A DNA stretch of 62,068 nucleotides. It comes from Candidatus Allofournierella merdigallinarum (GTDB lineage: Bacteria > Bacillota > Clostridia > Oscillospirales > Ruminococcaceae). The position numbers and the translations under genes are program-made. The notes beneath the pieces are model-generated. The model saw nothing but the letters and a program-made list of their open reading frames with translations. It was not told the DNA's origin and ran no database searches. The stretch spans positions 1 to 62,068 of the forward strand of contig DXAC01000055.1 in NCBI GenBank assembly GCA_019117205.1, written 5' to 3'. The first letter of the stretch is position 1, and each line of letters opens with the position of its first letter. Below are positions 26,131 to 34,471 of the stretch, in pieces.

Positions 26131-27034
26131 ATTCATACAGCTGCCGGCCGCTGAACACACACAGAGCGCTTTTCGCCTTGCCCTGCTCCAGCAGTGTGCG
26201 GGCCGCGCACAGGGCGGCCCCGGCGCTGGGCGCGGCGGGAATGGCATCCGAGCGCAGCACGTCCCGCGCCGCCCGCAGGGCCTCGCCGGTGGACACCGCC
26301 ACCACCCGGTCCACGATGTAGGGGTTGTAGTTCTGGGGCACAAAGCCGGCCCCGAGCCCCGGGATGCCGTGGCGGCCGATGAAGCCGCCCCCGATGGCCT
26401 GGCTCTCATAGGGCTCCACCGCCACCATGCGGATGTGACTGGTCCAGGCTTTCACATGTTCGCCCACGCCGGTCACCGTGCCGCCGCTGCCCACCCCCGC
26501 CACGATGGCGTCGATCTCCTCGCCGCCCCGGGTGGCTTTCAGAATGGCCGGCCCGGTGATGCGCCGGTGGTATTCCGGGTTGTCGTCGTTGTTGAAGTAG
26601 TCCAGGTAATAGGCGCCCTTTTCCTCGGCCACCTGCCGGGCCGCCGCCTCCAGCGCCCGCCGGCCTCCCAGGCCGCCGCCGGTGAACACCAGCTGGGCCC
26701 CCAGCCGCCGCAGCAGCTTCTGCCGCTCGGGCGGCAGGGTGGGGGACACCGCCAGAAATACCTCGTGGCCGCTGCGCCGGGCGGCGATGCACAGCGCCGC
26801 CCCAAAGGTGCCCGCGCTGGCCTCCACCACCGGCTGCCCCTTTTTCAGCGCCCCCCGCTGGGCCGCCAACGCCAGCATCCCCTCCGCCAGGCCGTCCTTG
26901 GCGCTGCCGGTGGGGCCGGCGAAGTCCAGATAGGCGAAAATGCGCCCCGGCAGCTCGAAGCGGGCGGTGTAGCCGGTCAGCTCCACCACCGGGCAGGCGT
27001 ATAGGTACTGATAGTAGCTTTTGTACATCGCCAT
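26129..27034 (-). CDS. PLP-dependent cysteine synthase-like enzyme
   Basis: A 301-residue fold-type II PLP enzyme. The PLP lysine lies in GPTGSAKDGLAEG (about 45-50), the substrate loop in VEASAGTFGAAL, the phosphate-binding loop in VAGVGSGGTVTGVGEH, and a C-terminal Ser in AAPSAGAAL. It is most like O-acetylserine sulfhydrylase/cystathionine beta-synthase relatives, but the usual NPxGSxKDR lysine motif is changed to TGSAKDG and the chain is short. The exact beta-replacement substrate is therefore open. ATG 27034 is preferred over a longer TTG form at 27058. It is divergent from the ylxM-ffh operon. Confidence 0.8.
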   Translation of the reverse strand: MAMYKSYYQYLYACPVVELTGYTARFELPGRIFAYLDFAGPTGSAKDGLAEGMLALAAQRGALKKGQPVVEASAGTFGAALCIAARRSGHEVFLAVSPTLPPERQKLLRRLGAQLVFTGGGLGGRRALEAAARQVAEEKGAYYLDYFNNDDNPEYHRRITGPAILKATRGGEEIDAIVAGVGSGGTVTGVGEHVKAWTSHIRMVAVEPYESQAIGGGFIGRHGIPGLGAGFVPQNYNPYIVDRVVAVSTGEALRAARDVLRSDAIPAAPSAGAALCAARTLLEQGKAKSALCVFSGRQLYE

Positions 27035-27069
27035 CGGCCCGCCGCCTTTCTTTGACAAAAGTTACCTTT

Positions 27070-27097
27070 ATTATAACAAATGCGCCCACTCCGTCAA
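27070..27097 (-). promoter_or_regulatory. Promoter of the cysteine-synthase-like gene
   Basis: Minus strand: TTGACG (27092-27097), 16 bp, TATAAT (27070-27075). Confidence 0.8.
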
Positions 27098-27172
27098 TCC
27101 GCCGCCCCCTTTCGCCCCCTGCGTTTCTGTACTTTTTCACAAAATCAGCCCCGCTTTTTTGTGCGAACCCCC

Positions 27173-27228
27173 TTGACATCCCGGCCCGCTTTTGCTATAA
27201 TAAGCGCTGTAAAGTAAAGTGCTTTACA
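27173..27228 (+). promoter_or_regulatory. Consensus promoter and palindrome of the ylxM-ffh operon
   Basis: Perfect TTGACA (27173-27178), 17 bp, perfect TATAAT (27196-27201). Directly at the expected transcript start lies TGTAAAG (27208-27214) with its complement CTTTACA (27222-27228), a 7-bp inverted repeat. It could be an operator or a 5' hairpin. Such a strong promoter fits essential secretion and ribosome genes. Confidence 0.85.
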
Positions 27229-27253
27229 ATCCACCGAGAGAGAGGGGTCGGCT

Positions 27254-27619
27254 GTGTCGAAAAATCTGGAGATCTCCTTTTTGCTGGATTTTTACGGCGA
27301 CGTCCTCACCCAGCGCCAGCGCGAGGTGATGGAGCAGTATTACAACGACGACCTTTCTCTGGCGGAGATCGCCGATAATTTCGGCATCACCCGCCAGGGT
27401 GTGCGGGACTCCATCAAGCGGGGCGAGGGCATCATCCTGGAGCTGGAGGAAAAGGTGGGCTTCGCGGCCCGGTACCGGGCGGTGCAGCAGGGGGTGGCCC
27501 AGCTGGAGAGCCTGGCCCGGTCCATCCGGTTCGCCAACGCCAACTCCTATGCCCCCAACGCCGAGATCGAGCGCGCGGTGGACCAGATGCTGGAGGAGAT
27601 CCGGCGCATCACCGACTGA
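27254..27619 (+). CDS. ylxM: YlxM, SRP-associated DNA/RNA-binding-like protein
   Basis: A 121-residue sigma-70 region 4-like helix-turn-helix protein (LTQRQREVMEQYYNDDLSL, then ADNFGITRQGVRDSIKRGE). YlxM is conserved upstream of ffh and, in streptococci, binds SRP components and raises Ffh GTPase activity. The start is GTG 27254. It ends 19 bp before ffh, so they are cotranscribed. Confidence 0.92.
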   Translation: MSKNLEISFLLDFYGDVLTQRQREVMEQYYNDDLSLAEIADNFGITRQGVRDSIKRGEGIILELEEKVGFAARYRAVQQGVAQLESLARSIRFANANSYAPNAEIERAVDQMLEEIRRITD

Positions 27620-27638
27620 GTAAGGGAGGACAAGTTCA

Positions 27639-28964
27639 ATGGCATTTGAATCCCTCTCCCAGCGGCTGGGCGGCGTCTTCAAGCGGCTGCGGGGCAAAGG
27701 CAAGCTCTCGGAGGCGGACATCAAGGCCGCCATGCGGGAGGTGCGCATGGCCCTTTTGGAAGCGGACGTGAACTACACGGTGGCCAAGAGCTTCATCGCC
27801 CAGGTCACCGAGCGGGCCATGGGCCAGGAGGTCATGGAGAGCCTGACCCCCGCCCAGCAGGTCATCAAGATCGTCAGCGAGGAGCTCACCGCCCTGATGG
27901 GCGGCAGCGAGGCCGCCCGCATCCACATCAAGTCCAAGCCCCCCACGGTGATCATGCTCTGCGGCCTGCAGGGCAACGGCAAGACCACCCATGCCGCCAA
28001 GCTGGGCAAGTGGTTCTTAAAGGCCGGGCACCGGCCGCTGCTGGTGGCCTGCGACGTCTACCGCCCGGCGGCCATCGAACAGCTGCAGGTGGTGGGCAAA
28101 CAGGCGGGGGTGCCGGTGTTCACACAGGGCACCGAAAAGCCCGAGATCATCGCCAAAGCGGCGGTGGCCCACGCGAAAGACCACGGCAACGACATCGTCA
28201 TCCTGGACACCGCCGGCCGGCTGCATGTGGACGAGGCGCTCATGGCGGAGCTCGGCCGCATCCGCGAGGCGGTAACGGTGGACGAGGTGCTGCTGGTGGT
28301 GGACGCCATGGCCGGCCAGGACGCGGTGAACGTGGCCAAGGCGTTCAACGAGGCGGTGTCGGTGGACGGCATCATCCTCACCAAGACCGACGGCGACACC
28401 CGGGGCGGCGCGGCCCTCAGCGTCAAGGCGGTCACCGGCAAGCCCATCAAGTTCCAGGGCACCGGCGAAAAGCTGGACGACCTGGAGGTGTTCCACCCCG
28501 CCCGCATGGCCAGCCGCATCCTGGGCATGGGCGACGTACTCACCCTGATCGAAAAGGCCCAGGAGACCCAGGACCAGAAAAAGGCCGCCGAGACTGCCAA
28601 ACGCATGATGGAGAGCAAGTTCGACATGAACGACATGCTCGACCAGCTGGCCCAGATGAAAAAGATGGGGGGCGTTTCGGCCATGCTCTCGATGCTGCCG
28701 GGGGGCGCCAGGGTGAACTCCGACGAGGTGGACGAAAAGGCCTTTGTGCGGGTGGAGGCAATCATCCTCAGCATGACCCCCGCCGAGCGGGCCAAGCCCG
28801 CCATCATCAACCCCAAGCGCAAGCGGCGCATCGCCGCGGGCAGCGGCACCTCTGTGGAGGAGGTCAACCGCCTTTTGCGCCAGTTCGAGACCATGCAGAA
28901 GCTGATGAAGCAGGTCAAGAAGAACCCCAAAGCCTTTGGGCGGCGGATGAACCTGGGCTTTTAA
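27639..28964 (+). CDS. ffh: Ffh, signal recognition particle protein (SRP54)
   Basis: GTPase of the signal recognition particle; it binds signal peptides and SRP RNA and delivers ribosomes to FtsY. The 441-residue protein has an N domain (1-95), the G domain with P-loop [24 protein letters not shown] and [12 protein letters not shown], and a methionine-rich M domain from about 300 (SIM-type repeats, [15 protein letters not shown]). The P-loop Asn and TKTD are slight departures from GLQGAGKTTT and TKLD. No SRP RNA gene was seen in the window. Confidence 0.96.
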   Translation: MAFESLSQRLGGVFKRLRGKGKLSEADIKAAMREVRMALLEADVNYTVAKSFIAQVTERAMGQEVMESLTPAQQVIKIVSEELTALMGGSEAARIHIKSKPPTVIMLCGLQGNGKTTHAAKLGKWFLKAGHRPLLVACDVYRPAAIEQLQVVGKQAGVPVFTQGTEKPEIIAKAAVAHAKDHGNDIVILDTAGRLHVDEALMAELGRIREAVTVDEVLLVVDAMAGQDAVNVAKAFNEAVSVDGIILTKTDGDTRGGAALSVKAVTGKPIKFQGTGEKLDDLEVFHPARMASRILGMGDVLTLIEKAQETQDQKKAAETAKRMMESKFDMNDMLDQLAQMKKMGGVSAMLSMLPGGARVNSDEVDEKAFVRVEAIILSMTPAERAKPAIINPKRKRRIAAGSGTSVEEVNRLLRQFETMQKLMKQVKKNPKAFGRRMNLGF

Positions 28965-28979
28965 CGGCCCGTCCCTTTG

Positions 28980-29029
28980 ATAAAACCTGTGGGGCTTGTC
29001 GGGCCCAGCGCCCGGGGCCAGGGTTTTAT
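28980..29029 (+). promoter_or_regulatory. Leader hairpin between ffh and rpsP
   Basis: ATAAAACC (28980-28987) pairs with GGTTTTAT (29022-29029) around a GC-rich centre that can fold on itself (CGGGC/GCCCG). There is no clear T tract afterwards. It may be a partial terminator or a leader controlling rpsP. Confidence 0.4.
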
Positions 29030-29080
29030 ATAAAAATTGCCCAAGCCAATGGGTCCCAAATCTTTCAGGAGGTGACAGGA

Positions 29081-29323
29081 ATGGCTGTCAAGATCAGACT
29101 GCGCCGCATGGGCGCCAAGAAAGCTCCGTTCTATCGTGTTGTGGTGGCGGATAGCCGCTTCCCCCGCGATGGCCGGTTCATCGAGGAGATCGGCTACTAC
29201 GATCCCACCAAGGAGCCCTCGGTGATCAACATCGACGGCGAGAAAGCCAAGAAGTGGATCGCCAACGGCGCCCAGCCCACCGACACGGTGCGCGCCCTGC
29301 TCAAGAAGACCGAGATTCTGTAA
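29081..29323 (+). CDS. rpsP: Ribosomal protein bS16
   Basis: An 80-residue small-subunit protein ([19 protein letters not shown], then [20 protein letters not shown]). Codon use is biased, as in other ribosomal protein genes. The start ATG has AGGAGG 7 bp upstream; the long frame before it is an extension into untranslated DNA. It is part of the ylxM-ffh-rpsP-khpA-rimM-trmD operon. Confidence 0.97.
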   Translation: MAVKIRLRRMGAKKAPFYRVVVADSRFPRDGRFIEEIGYYDPTKEPSVINIDGEKAKKWIANGAQPTDTVRALLKKTEIL

Positions 29324-29344
29324 CAGGCAATGGAGGGCGTACAA

Positions 29345-29578
29345 ATGCAGGAATTGCTGCTTGCTGTTGCCCGGGGCCTGGTGGATGAACCCGATGCCGT
29401 CACCGTCACCGTGGAAGACCCGCGGGAAGACGGCACCGTCGTCTACCACCTGAGCGTGGCGGAAGGCGACATGGGCCGGGTGATCGGCAAACAGGGCCGC
29501 ATCGCCAAAGCGATCCGCGTTGTGATGCGCGCCGCCGCCGTCCGCAAGGGGCAAAAGGCGCTGGTCGAGATCGACTGA
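29345..29578 (+). CDS. khpA: KhpA, KH-domain RNA-binding protein
   Basis: A 77-residue single KH domain with the GxxG loop in VIGKQGRIAKAIR (about 44-56). KhpA pairs with KhpB (not in this window) and influences cell division and RNA control in Gram-positive bacteria. ATG 29345 is chosen because GGAGGG overlaps the alternative ATG 29330. The gene lies between rpsP and rimM, as is typical. Confidence 0.93.
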   Translation: MQELLLAVARGLVDEPDAVTVTVEDPREDGTVVYHLSVAEGDMGRVIGKQGRIAKAIRVVMRAAAVRKGQKALVEID

Positions 29579-29606
29579 CCTTTGCCGTCCGGGCGCAATG
29601 ATCCGC

Positions 29607-29636
29607 AGGGCTCTTTGCTTGCAAAGGGCCCTGTTT
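29607..29636 (+). terminator. Terminator or attenuator before rimM
   Basis: 12-bp arms (29607-29618, 29621-29632) with one G-T wobble and a tight loop, followed by GTTTCC. It would reduce read-through from the ribosomal part of the operon into rimM-trmD. Confidence 0.55.
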
Positions 29637-29668
29637 CCTTTCCCAAGTCCACACAAAGGGGGATACCC

Positions 29669-30199
29669 ATGCAAGACTATCTGGAGGCCTGCAAGGCCGT
29701 TACCACCCACGGCGTCGCCGGCGAGCTCAAGGTGGAGCTCTGGTGTGACAGCGCCGCCTTTCTGGCGGGCTTTTCCCGGCTCTACCGGGGGCCGCAGGGG
29801 CAGGGCCCCATCGGCCTTGTCAAGGTGCGGCCTCACAAGAACATGGCCCTGCTCACTCTGGAGGGCGTCCACGACCCCGAGACCGCCCGCGGCCTGGTGG
29901 GCACCGTGTTCTACATCGCCCGCGCCGAGGCAAAGCTGCCCAAGGGCCATTACTTCCAGGCGGACCTGATCGGCCTGCCGGTGGTGGATGCCGGCTCCGG
30001 CAGGGTCTACGGCGTCATCGAAACGGTAAGCCATCCCGCCGCCCAGGACATCTACACCGTCCGCTGCCCGGACGGCTCCCAGGCCCTGTTCCCGGCGGTG
30101 AAGCCCTTTTTGAAGCAGGTGGATATCCCGGGCGGCCGGGTGCTGGTGGAGCCCATCCCCGGCATGTTCGGCCCGGCGGAAAGCGGGGACGAGCCATGA
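29669..30199 (+). CDS. rimM: RimM, 16S rRNA processing protein
   Basis: A 176-residue assembly factor for the 30S head that binds uS19. The N-terminal beta-barrel starts LEACKAVTTHGVAGELKV; the family usually has GKIVxTHGxxGEVRV. The PRC-barrel domain covers about 95-170 (YFQADLIGLPVVD). ATG 29669 is chosen with AAAGGGGG upstream; the frame is open further. Its TGA overlaps the trmD ATG by four bases. Confidence 0.93.
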   Translation: MQDYLEACKAVTTHGVAGELKVELWCDSAAFLAGFSRLYRGPQGQGPIGLVKVRPHKNMALLTLEGVHDPETARGLVGTVFYIARAEAKLPKGHYFQADLIGLPVVDAGSGRVYGVIETVSHPAAQDIYTVRCPDGSQALFPAVKPFLKQVDIPGGRVLVEPIPGMFGPAESGDEP

Positions 30200-30918
30200 G
30201 CATACGCATCGACCTGGCCACCCTCTTCCCGGAGATGTGTCAGCGGGTGCTGGACGAGAGCATCCTGGGCCGGGCGGCCCGCAAGGGCCTCATCGAGACC
30301 CACTGCCACCAGATCCGGGACTACACCCTGAACCGGCAAAAGCAGGTGGACGACTACCCCTACGGCGGCGGGTGCGGCATGGTGATGAACGCCCAGCCCA
30401 TCTACGACTGCTGCCAGGCCATCCTGAAAGAGTTCGAGGCGGCGGGCCGCCCCCGGCCGTGTATCGTCTTTATGACCGCCGCCGGCCAGCCCTACACCGA
30501 GCAGGTGGCCCGGGAGCTGGCCGGGGAGGACGGCCTCATCCTGGTGTGCGGCCATTACGAGGGCATGGACGAGCGGGTCATCGAGGAACTGGCCGACCGG
30601 GAAATTTCTATTGGAGACTACGTGCTCACCGGCGGCGAGCTGGCGGCCCTGGTGGTGGCGGACAGCGTGCTGCGCCTGCAGCCGGGCGTGCTGGCCGAGC
30701 CCCAGGGCTACCAGGAGGAGAGCCACTGGAACGGCCTGTTGGAGTATCCCCAGTACACCCGCCCGGAGGAGTGGCGGGGCCGCAGGGTGCCGGAGGTGCT
30801 GCTCAGCGGCCACCACGGCAACATCGACGCCTGGCGGGCGAAGATGAGCCTGGAGCGCACAAAACAGCGCCGGCCGGACTTGTACGAAAAGCTGCCCGAA
30901 TCCCACAAAAAGGGTTAA
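30196..30918 (+). CDS. trmD: TrmD, tRNA (guanine-37-N1)-methyltransferase
   Basis: A 240-residue SPOUT methyltransferase that methylates G37 of tRNAs to prevent frameshifting. Its knot region contains VCGHYEGMDERVIE and ISIGDYVLTGGELAALV (about 115-150). The C-terminal part includes a typical PQYTRPEEWRG. It is coupled to rimM by ATGA. In many genomes rplS follows; here a small hairpin and the HPr gene follow instead. Confidence 0.96.
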   Translation: MSIRIDLATLFPEMCQRVLDESILGRAARKGLIETHCHQIRDYTLNRQKQVDDYPYGGGCGMVMNAQPIYDCCQAILKEFEAAGRPRPCIVFMTAAGQPYTEQVARELAGEDGLILVCGHYEGMDERVIEELADREISIGDYVLTGGELAALVVADSVLRLQPGVLAEPQGYQEESHWNGLLEYPQYTRPEEWRGRRVPEVLLSGHHGNIDAWRAKMSLERTKQRRPDLYEKLPESHKKG

Positions 30919-30922
30919 TACT

Positions 30923-30940
30923 GGGAACACTTCCCGTTTT
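30923..30940 (+). terminator. Weak terminator after trmD
   Basis: GGGAA-cac-TTCCC followed by GTTTT. The stem is only 5 bp. Confidence 0.5.
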
Positions 30941-30989
30941 GGTTTAAAACTTTTGGAATAAACCCATGATATTGTTGAAAACTAAATAG

Positions 30990-31091
30990 GGAAACTGCAC
31001 AAAGAAACGTTTCCGGTGTTTTTGGCTTTTGCCAAACTGACAAAAATTCCCGAACTCTATCGACAACTGCCGCCGAATGGGATATTATAAT
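30990..31091 (+). promoter_or_regulatory. Regulatory region of ptsH
   Basis: The AT-rich gap 30919-31133 contains a second inverted repeat (GGAAAC 30990-30995, GTTTCC 31009-31014) and a TATAAT -10 box (31086-31091) without a consensus -35. No catabolite-repression operator with full consensus was found. Confidence 0.45.
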
Positions 31092-31133
31092 ACCAAACCC
31101 GTTCAAAATCTTTTGAGTAGGAGTGTATGAACC

Positions 31134-31397
31134 ATGTTTGTGAAAGAAGTTACCGTTGAGAACCAGGTCGGCTTGCACGCTCGTCCGGCAACCTTTTTCA
31201 TTCAAAAGGCCAACGAATACAAGTCCTCGATCTGGGTGGAAAAGGAGGAGCGCCGTGTGAACGCCAAGAGCCTGCTGGGCGTGCTCAGCCTGGGCATCGT
31301 GGGCGGCACCACCATCCGCATCATCGCGGACGGCGCCGACGAGCAGGACGCCGTGGAGGGCCTCATCGCCCTGGTGAATTCCGGTTTCGCCGAGTAA
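31134..31397 (+). CDS. ptsH: HPr family phosphocarrier protein
   Basis: An 87-residue HPr. It carries the phosphorylated His15 in VGLHARPATFF and the regulatory Ser46 site in NAKSLLGVLSLG, so both PTS phosphotransfer and HPr-kinase control are possible. No enzyme I gene follows; the gene stands alone between two hairpins. A Crh-like regulatory role cannot be ruled out, but His15 is intact. Confidence 0.93.
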   Translation: MFVKEVTVENQVGLHARPATFFIQKANEYKSSIWVEKEERRVNAKSLLGVLSLGIVGGTTIRIIADGADEQDAVEGLIALVNSGFAE

Positions 31398-31420
31398 TTT
31401 CTTTGCGCTGATATACAGAA

Positions 31421-31447
31421 AAAGGGCGGAGTGTTCCGCCCTTTTTT
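31421..31447 (+). terminator. Terminator of ptsH
   Basis: AAAGGGCGGA (31421-31430) with TCCGCCCTTT (31435-31444) and six T residues. Confidence 0.9.
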
Positions 31448-31466
31448 CTTTCCCTGGCCTGCCGCC

Positions 31467-31495
31467 TTGTAACGGCGGAGGCGGGGGGATATAAT
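31467..31495 (+). promoter_or_regulatory. Promoter of uvrC
   Basis: TTGTAA (31467-31472), 17 bp, TATAAT (31490-31495), 29 bp before the GTG start. Confidence 0.75.
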
Positions 31496-31524
31496 AGACC
31501 AAAGAGGAAAGGGGGCCTGCGGGC

Positions 31525-33390
31525 GTGACCAAGGCCGAGCTGCACGAAAAAGCCAAAATGCTGCCGCTGCTGCCGGGTGTGTACATCATCCGGGACAAGC
31601 GGGACGAGATCATCTACATCGGCAAAGCCAAGCGGCTGCGCACCCGGGTGAGCCAGTACTTCCGGGAGGGGGTGCCCCACGACGCCAAGGTCACCCAGAT
31701 GATCGAGCACGCCTTTGCTTTCGACGTGATCGTCTGCCAAAGCGAGTTCGAGGCCCTGGTGCTGGAGGCCAGCCAGATCAAGGCCCACACCCCCAAGTAC
31801 AACATCCTGCTCAAGGACGACAAGGGTTACAGCTATGTCAAGATAACAAAAGGGGAGTACCCCCGCATCTCGGCGGCGCTGCAAAAGGACGAGGACGACG
31901 CCGACTACATCGGCCCGTTCACCAGCAGCTTCGCGGTGCGCCAGATGGTGGAGACCGCCCAGGACGCCTTTCTGCTGCCCCGGTGCGGCCGGCGCTTCCC
32001 CGAGGACATCGGCAAGGGCCGCCCCTGCCTGAACGCCCACATCGGCAAGTGTATGGCGTTGTGCAGCGGCAAGATCAGCAAAGAGGTGTACAACGAGGCG
32101 GTGAAAGGGGCCATCCAGCTCATCCGCCACGGCAAAAAGGACATTTTGGCCACCCTGCGCCGCCGGATGGAGGAGGCCGCCGAGCGGCTGGACTTCGAGC
32201 AGGCGGCCCTGCTCCGGGACCAGATCGCCGCGGTGGAAAAGCTCTCCGCCGGTCAAAAGGTGGTGGTGGACGAGGCGGTGGAAATGGACGTGATCGCCTT
32301 TGCCGCCTCCGGCGCATCCAGCTGCGCGGCCATCCTGCGCTACCGGCGGGGCCGGCTCACCGACAAGCGGGAGTTCGTCTTCAAGGGCAGCACCGACCTG
32401 GAGGCCCTGCGGGAGGAGTTCCTGCCCCGCTACTACCTCTACGGCGGCGAGATCCCCCGCCGTATCGCGGTGGACGCCCTGCCCGAGAGCGCCGGGGCGC
32501 TGGAGCAGCTGCTGGGGGAGACAAGGGGCGCAAAGGTGCAGCTGTATGTTCCCCAGCGGGGGGACGTGGCCCGGCTGGTGACCATGGCCTACACCAACGC
32601 GGTGGAGCGCCTGGCCCGGGAGAGCGGCCGCACCGACCGGGGCCAGCGCCTGCTGGACGAGACCGCCGCTCTGCTGGGGCTGGAAAAACCGCCCCGCATC
32701 ATCGAGAGCTACGACATCTCCAACTGGGGCGACGGCACCAGCGTCTGCGGCATGGTGGTGTTCCAGGAGGGCCGGCCGCTGAAAAGCGGCTACCGGCGGT
32801 TCAAAATGCGCACGGTGGCGGGCACCGACGACTTCGCCAGCATGGCCGAGGCCCTCTCCCGCCGGGCCGCCGAGTATGAGAAAGGGGCGGCGGGCCAGTT
32901 CGGCGTGCTGCCGGACCTGATCCTGCTGGACGGCGGCAAGGGCCAGGTGAGCGCGGTGAAAGCCGCCCTGGCGGGCACGGCGCTGGCGGCGGTGCCCCTG
33001 TTTGGCATGGTCAAGGACGACCACCACCGCACCCGGGCCATCGTCACCGCCGAGGGCGGCGAGATCGCCGTGAGTATGCACCGGGGCGTGTTCACGTTCC
33101 TGTCCACCATCCAGGAGGAGGTCCACCGGTTCTCCATCCAGTACCAGCGGGCCAGCCAGAAGAAAAAGGCCTACGCCTCCAGCCTCACCGCCATCCCCGG
33201 CGTGGGCCCCGCCACCGCCAAGGCCCTGCTGGCCGCTTTCAAATCGGTGGGGGCGGTGCGGCAGGCGGACCTGGAGGCGCTGGAGCAGGCCAAGGGGGTC
33301 AGCAAGCGGGCCGCCCGGGCGGTTTTCGACTGGTCTCACGGCGCGCCGGCCCTTGACAAAGGGGCGCAAACAGAGGATAATGGAGCATAA
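31525..33390 (+). CDS. uvrC: UvrC, excinuclease ABC subunit C
   Basis: Makes both incisions in nucleotide excision repair. Of 621 residues, the N-terminal GIY-YIG nuclease (PGVYIIRDKRDEIIYIGKAK, about 17-36) makes the 3' cut. A UVR motif (about 208-243) binds UvrB, and the UvrC RNase H-like domain (about 380-530; SYDISNWGDG, LILLDGGKGQ) makes the 5' cut. A helix-hairpin-helix end contains IPGVGPATAKALLAAF. The start is GTG 31525 after GGGGG. uvrA and uvrB are not in the window. Confidence 0.96.
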   Translation: MTKAELHEKAKMLPLLPGVYIIRDKRDEIIYIGKAKRLRTRVSQYFREGVPHDAKVTQMIEHAFAFDVIVCQSEFEALVLEASQIKAHTPKYNILLKDDKGYSYVKITKGEYPRISAALQKDEDDADYIGPFTSSFAVRQMVETAQDAFLLPRCGRRFPEDIGKGRPCLNAHIGKCMALCSGKISKEVYNEAVKGAIQLIRHGKKDILATLRRRMEEAAERLDFEQAALLRDQIAAVEKLSAGQKVVVDEAVEMDVIAFAASGASSCAAILRYRRGRLTDKREFVFKGSTDLEALREEFLPRYYLYGGEIPRRIAVDALPESAGALEQLLGETRGAKVQLYVPQRGDVARLVTMAYTNAVERLARESGRTDRGQRLLDETAALLGLEKPPRIIESYDISNWGDGTSVCGMVVFQEGRPLKSGYRRFKMRTVAGTDDFASMAEALSRRAAEYEKGAAGQFGVLPDLILLDGGKGQVSAVKAALAGTALAAVPLFGMVKDDHHRTRAIVTAEGGEIAVSMHRGVFTFLSTIQEEVHRFSIQYQRASQKKKAYASSLTAIPGVGPATAKALLAAFKSVGAVRQADLEALEQAKGVSKRAARAVFDWSHGAPALDKGAQTEDNGA

Positions 33391-33426
33391 ACTTCGGCGG
33401 CAAGCCGCCCCCAGAGAAAGGTAGGG

Positions 33427-33981
33427 ATGGATATGCGCGTGATCTCCGGCAGCGCCCGGGGCACAAAACTCGCCGCGCTGCCCGGCGAGGAGGTCACCCG
33501 GCCCACCATCGACCGGGTCAAGGAGGCCATGTTCAGCGCCCTCCACTTCAGCCTGCCCGGCGCCCGGGTGCTGGACCTGTTCGCCGGCAGCGGCCAGCTG
33601 GGCATCGAGGCGCTCAGCCGCGGGGCCGCCGGCTGCGTCTTTCTGGACCGTGACCGCCGGGCGGTGGAGCTCATCGCCCAAAACTGCCGGGCGGCGGGCG
33701 TGTTCGACCGGGCGCGGGTGGCCCAGGGGGAGGCGGAGAGCTTCCTTTGCGCCACAAAGGACCTTTTCCACATCGTGCTGCTGGACCCGCCCTATCACAA
33801 GGGCACCCTGGCAGCCATTTTGCCGGCGGTGGCAAAGATCACCGCCCCCGGCGGCACGGTGCTCTGTGAGAGCGAGCTGGCCGCCGACCTGCCGGACGAG
33901 TGCGGCGGCCTTGTGAAGAAAAAACAATACCGGTACGGCACCGTGCTGGTGACCCGGTATGAAAAGGAGCGAGCGGAATGA
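33427..33981 (+). CDS. rsmD: RsmD, 16S rRNA (guanine-966-N2)-methyltransferase
   Basis: A 184-residue SAM methyltransferase with MRVISGSARGTKL at the start, the SAM motif VLDLFAGSGQLGIEALSRGA and the active-site LLDPPYHKG (about 119-127). It modifies the 30S decoding region. ATG 33427 and ATG 33433 are both possible; AAAGG spacing slightly favours the first. Its TGA overlaps the next ATG by four bases. Confidence 0.93.
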   Translation: MDMRVISGSARGTKLAALPGEEVTRPTIDRVKEAMFSALHFSLPGARVLDLFAGSGQLGIEALSRGAAGCVFLDRDRRAVELIAQNCRAAGVFDRARVAQGEAESFLCATKDLFHIVLLDPPYHKGTLAAILPAVAKITAPGGTVLCESELAADLPDECGGLVKKKQYRYGTVLVTRYEKERAE

Positions 33982-34436
33982 ACATCGACGAGTTGCTGAA
34001 CATGATGGAAGAGATGCTGGACGAGGCCACCGGCCTGCCCTTTGCCGGCGGTAAGCGGGTGGTGGACGTGGACAAGCTCCAGGACCTCATCGACGAGGTG
34101 CGCCTCAACCTGCCCACCGAGATCCGCCAGGCCAAGGCCATCGTCAACGACCGGGCGGACATCGTGGCGGACGCCCGGCGGGAGGCGGAGTCCATCGTCA
34201 AAAAGGCCGAGGACCGGGCCCGTATCCTGGTCAGCGAGCAGGAGGTGGTCAAGGCCGCCCAGCAGCGGGCCGCCGAGATCGTCTCCTCCGCCCAGACCCA
34301 GGCCCGCACCATGCGTACCACCGTTACCGACTACTGCGAGAACATGCTGCGGGTCACCGAGGAGCAGCTGGCCCGCAGCGCCGCCGAGGTCAAGACCGTT
34401 CGCGCAAACCTGCGCCAAAGCGCCAAAAACGGCTGA
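33978..34436 (+). CDS. Conserved coiled-coil protein of unknown function
   Basis: A 152-residue, highly charged helical protein without membrane segments. It opens MNIDELLNMMEEMLDEA, and from about residue 45 it has long heptad-like stretches (ADARREAESIVKKAEDRARI, VKAAQQRAAEIVSSAQTQAR) resembling ATP-synthase subunit b/E or DivIVA-type coils. It is translationally coupled to rsmD and directly precedes the mraZ promoter, which invites a link to division, but that is speculation. A strong terminator follows. Confidence 0.8.
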   Translation: MNIDELLNMMEEMLDEATGLPFAGGKRVVDVDKLQDLIDEVRLNLPTEIRQAKAIVNDRADIVADARREAESIVKKAEDRARILVSEQEVVKAAQQRAAEIVSSAQTQARTMRTTVTDYCENMLRVTEEQLARSAAEVKTVRANLRQSAKNG

Positions 34437-34471
34437 ACCTCCCCACACTTCCCAAAATGAAGATTCCCCTT

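Noticed and set aside
27255-27261. TGTCGAA at the ylxM start as a Spo0A box
   Set aside because: A 7-mer of this kind is expected several times in 62 kb by chance, and it lies within the start of the coding region, well downstream of a strong promoter.
28010-29323. A long open frame ending in rpsP as a fusion protein
   Set aside because: Only the last 80 codons (from 29081) are protein-like bS16 with its own ribosome site; the rest is a frame-shifted shadow of ffh.
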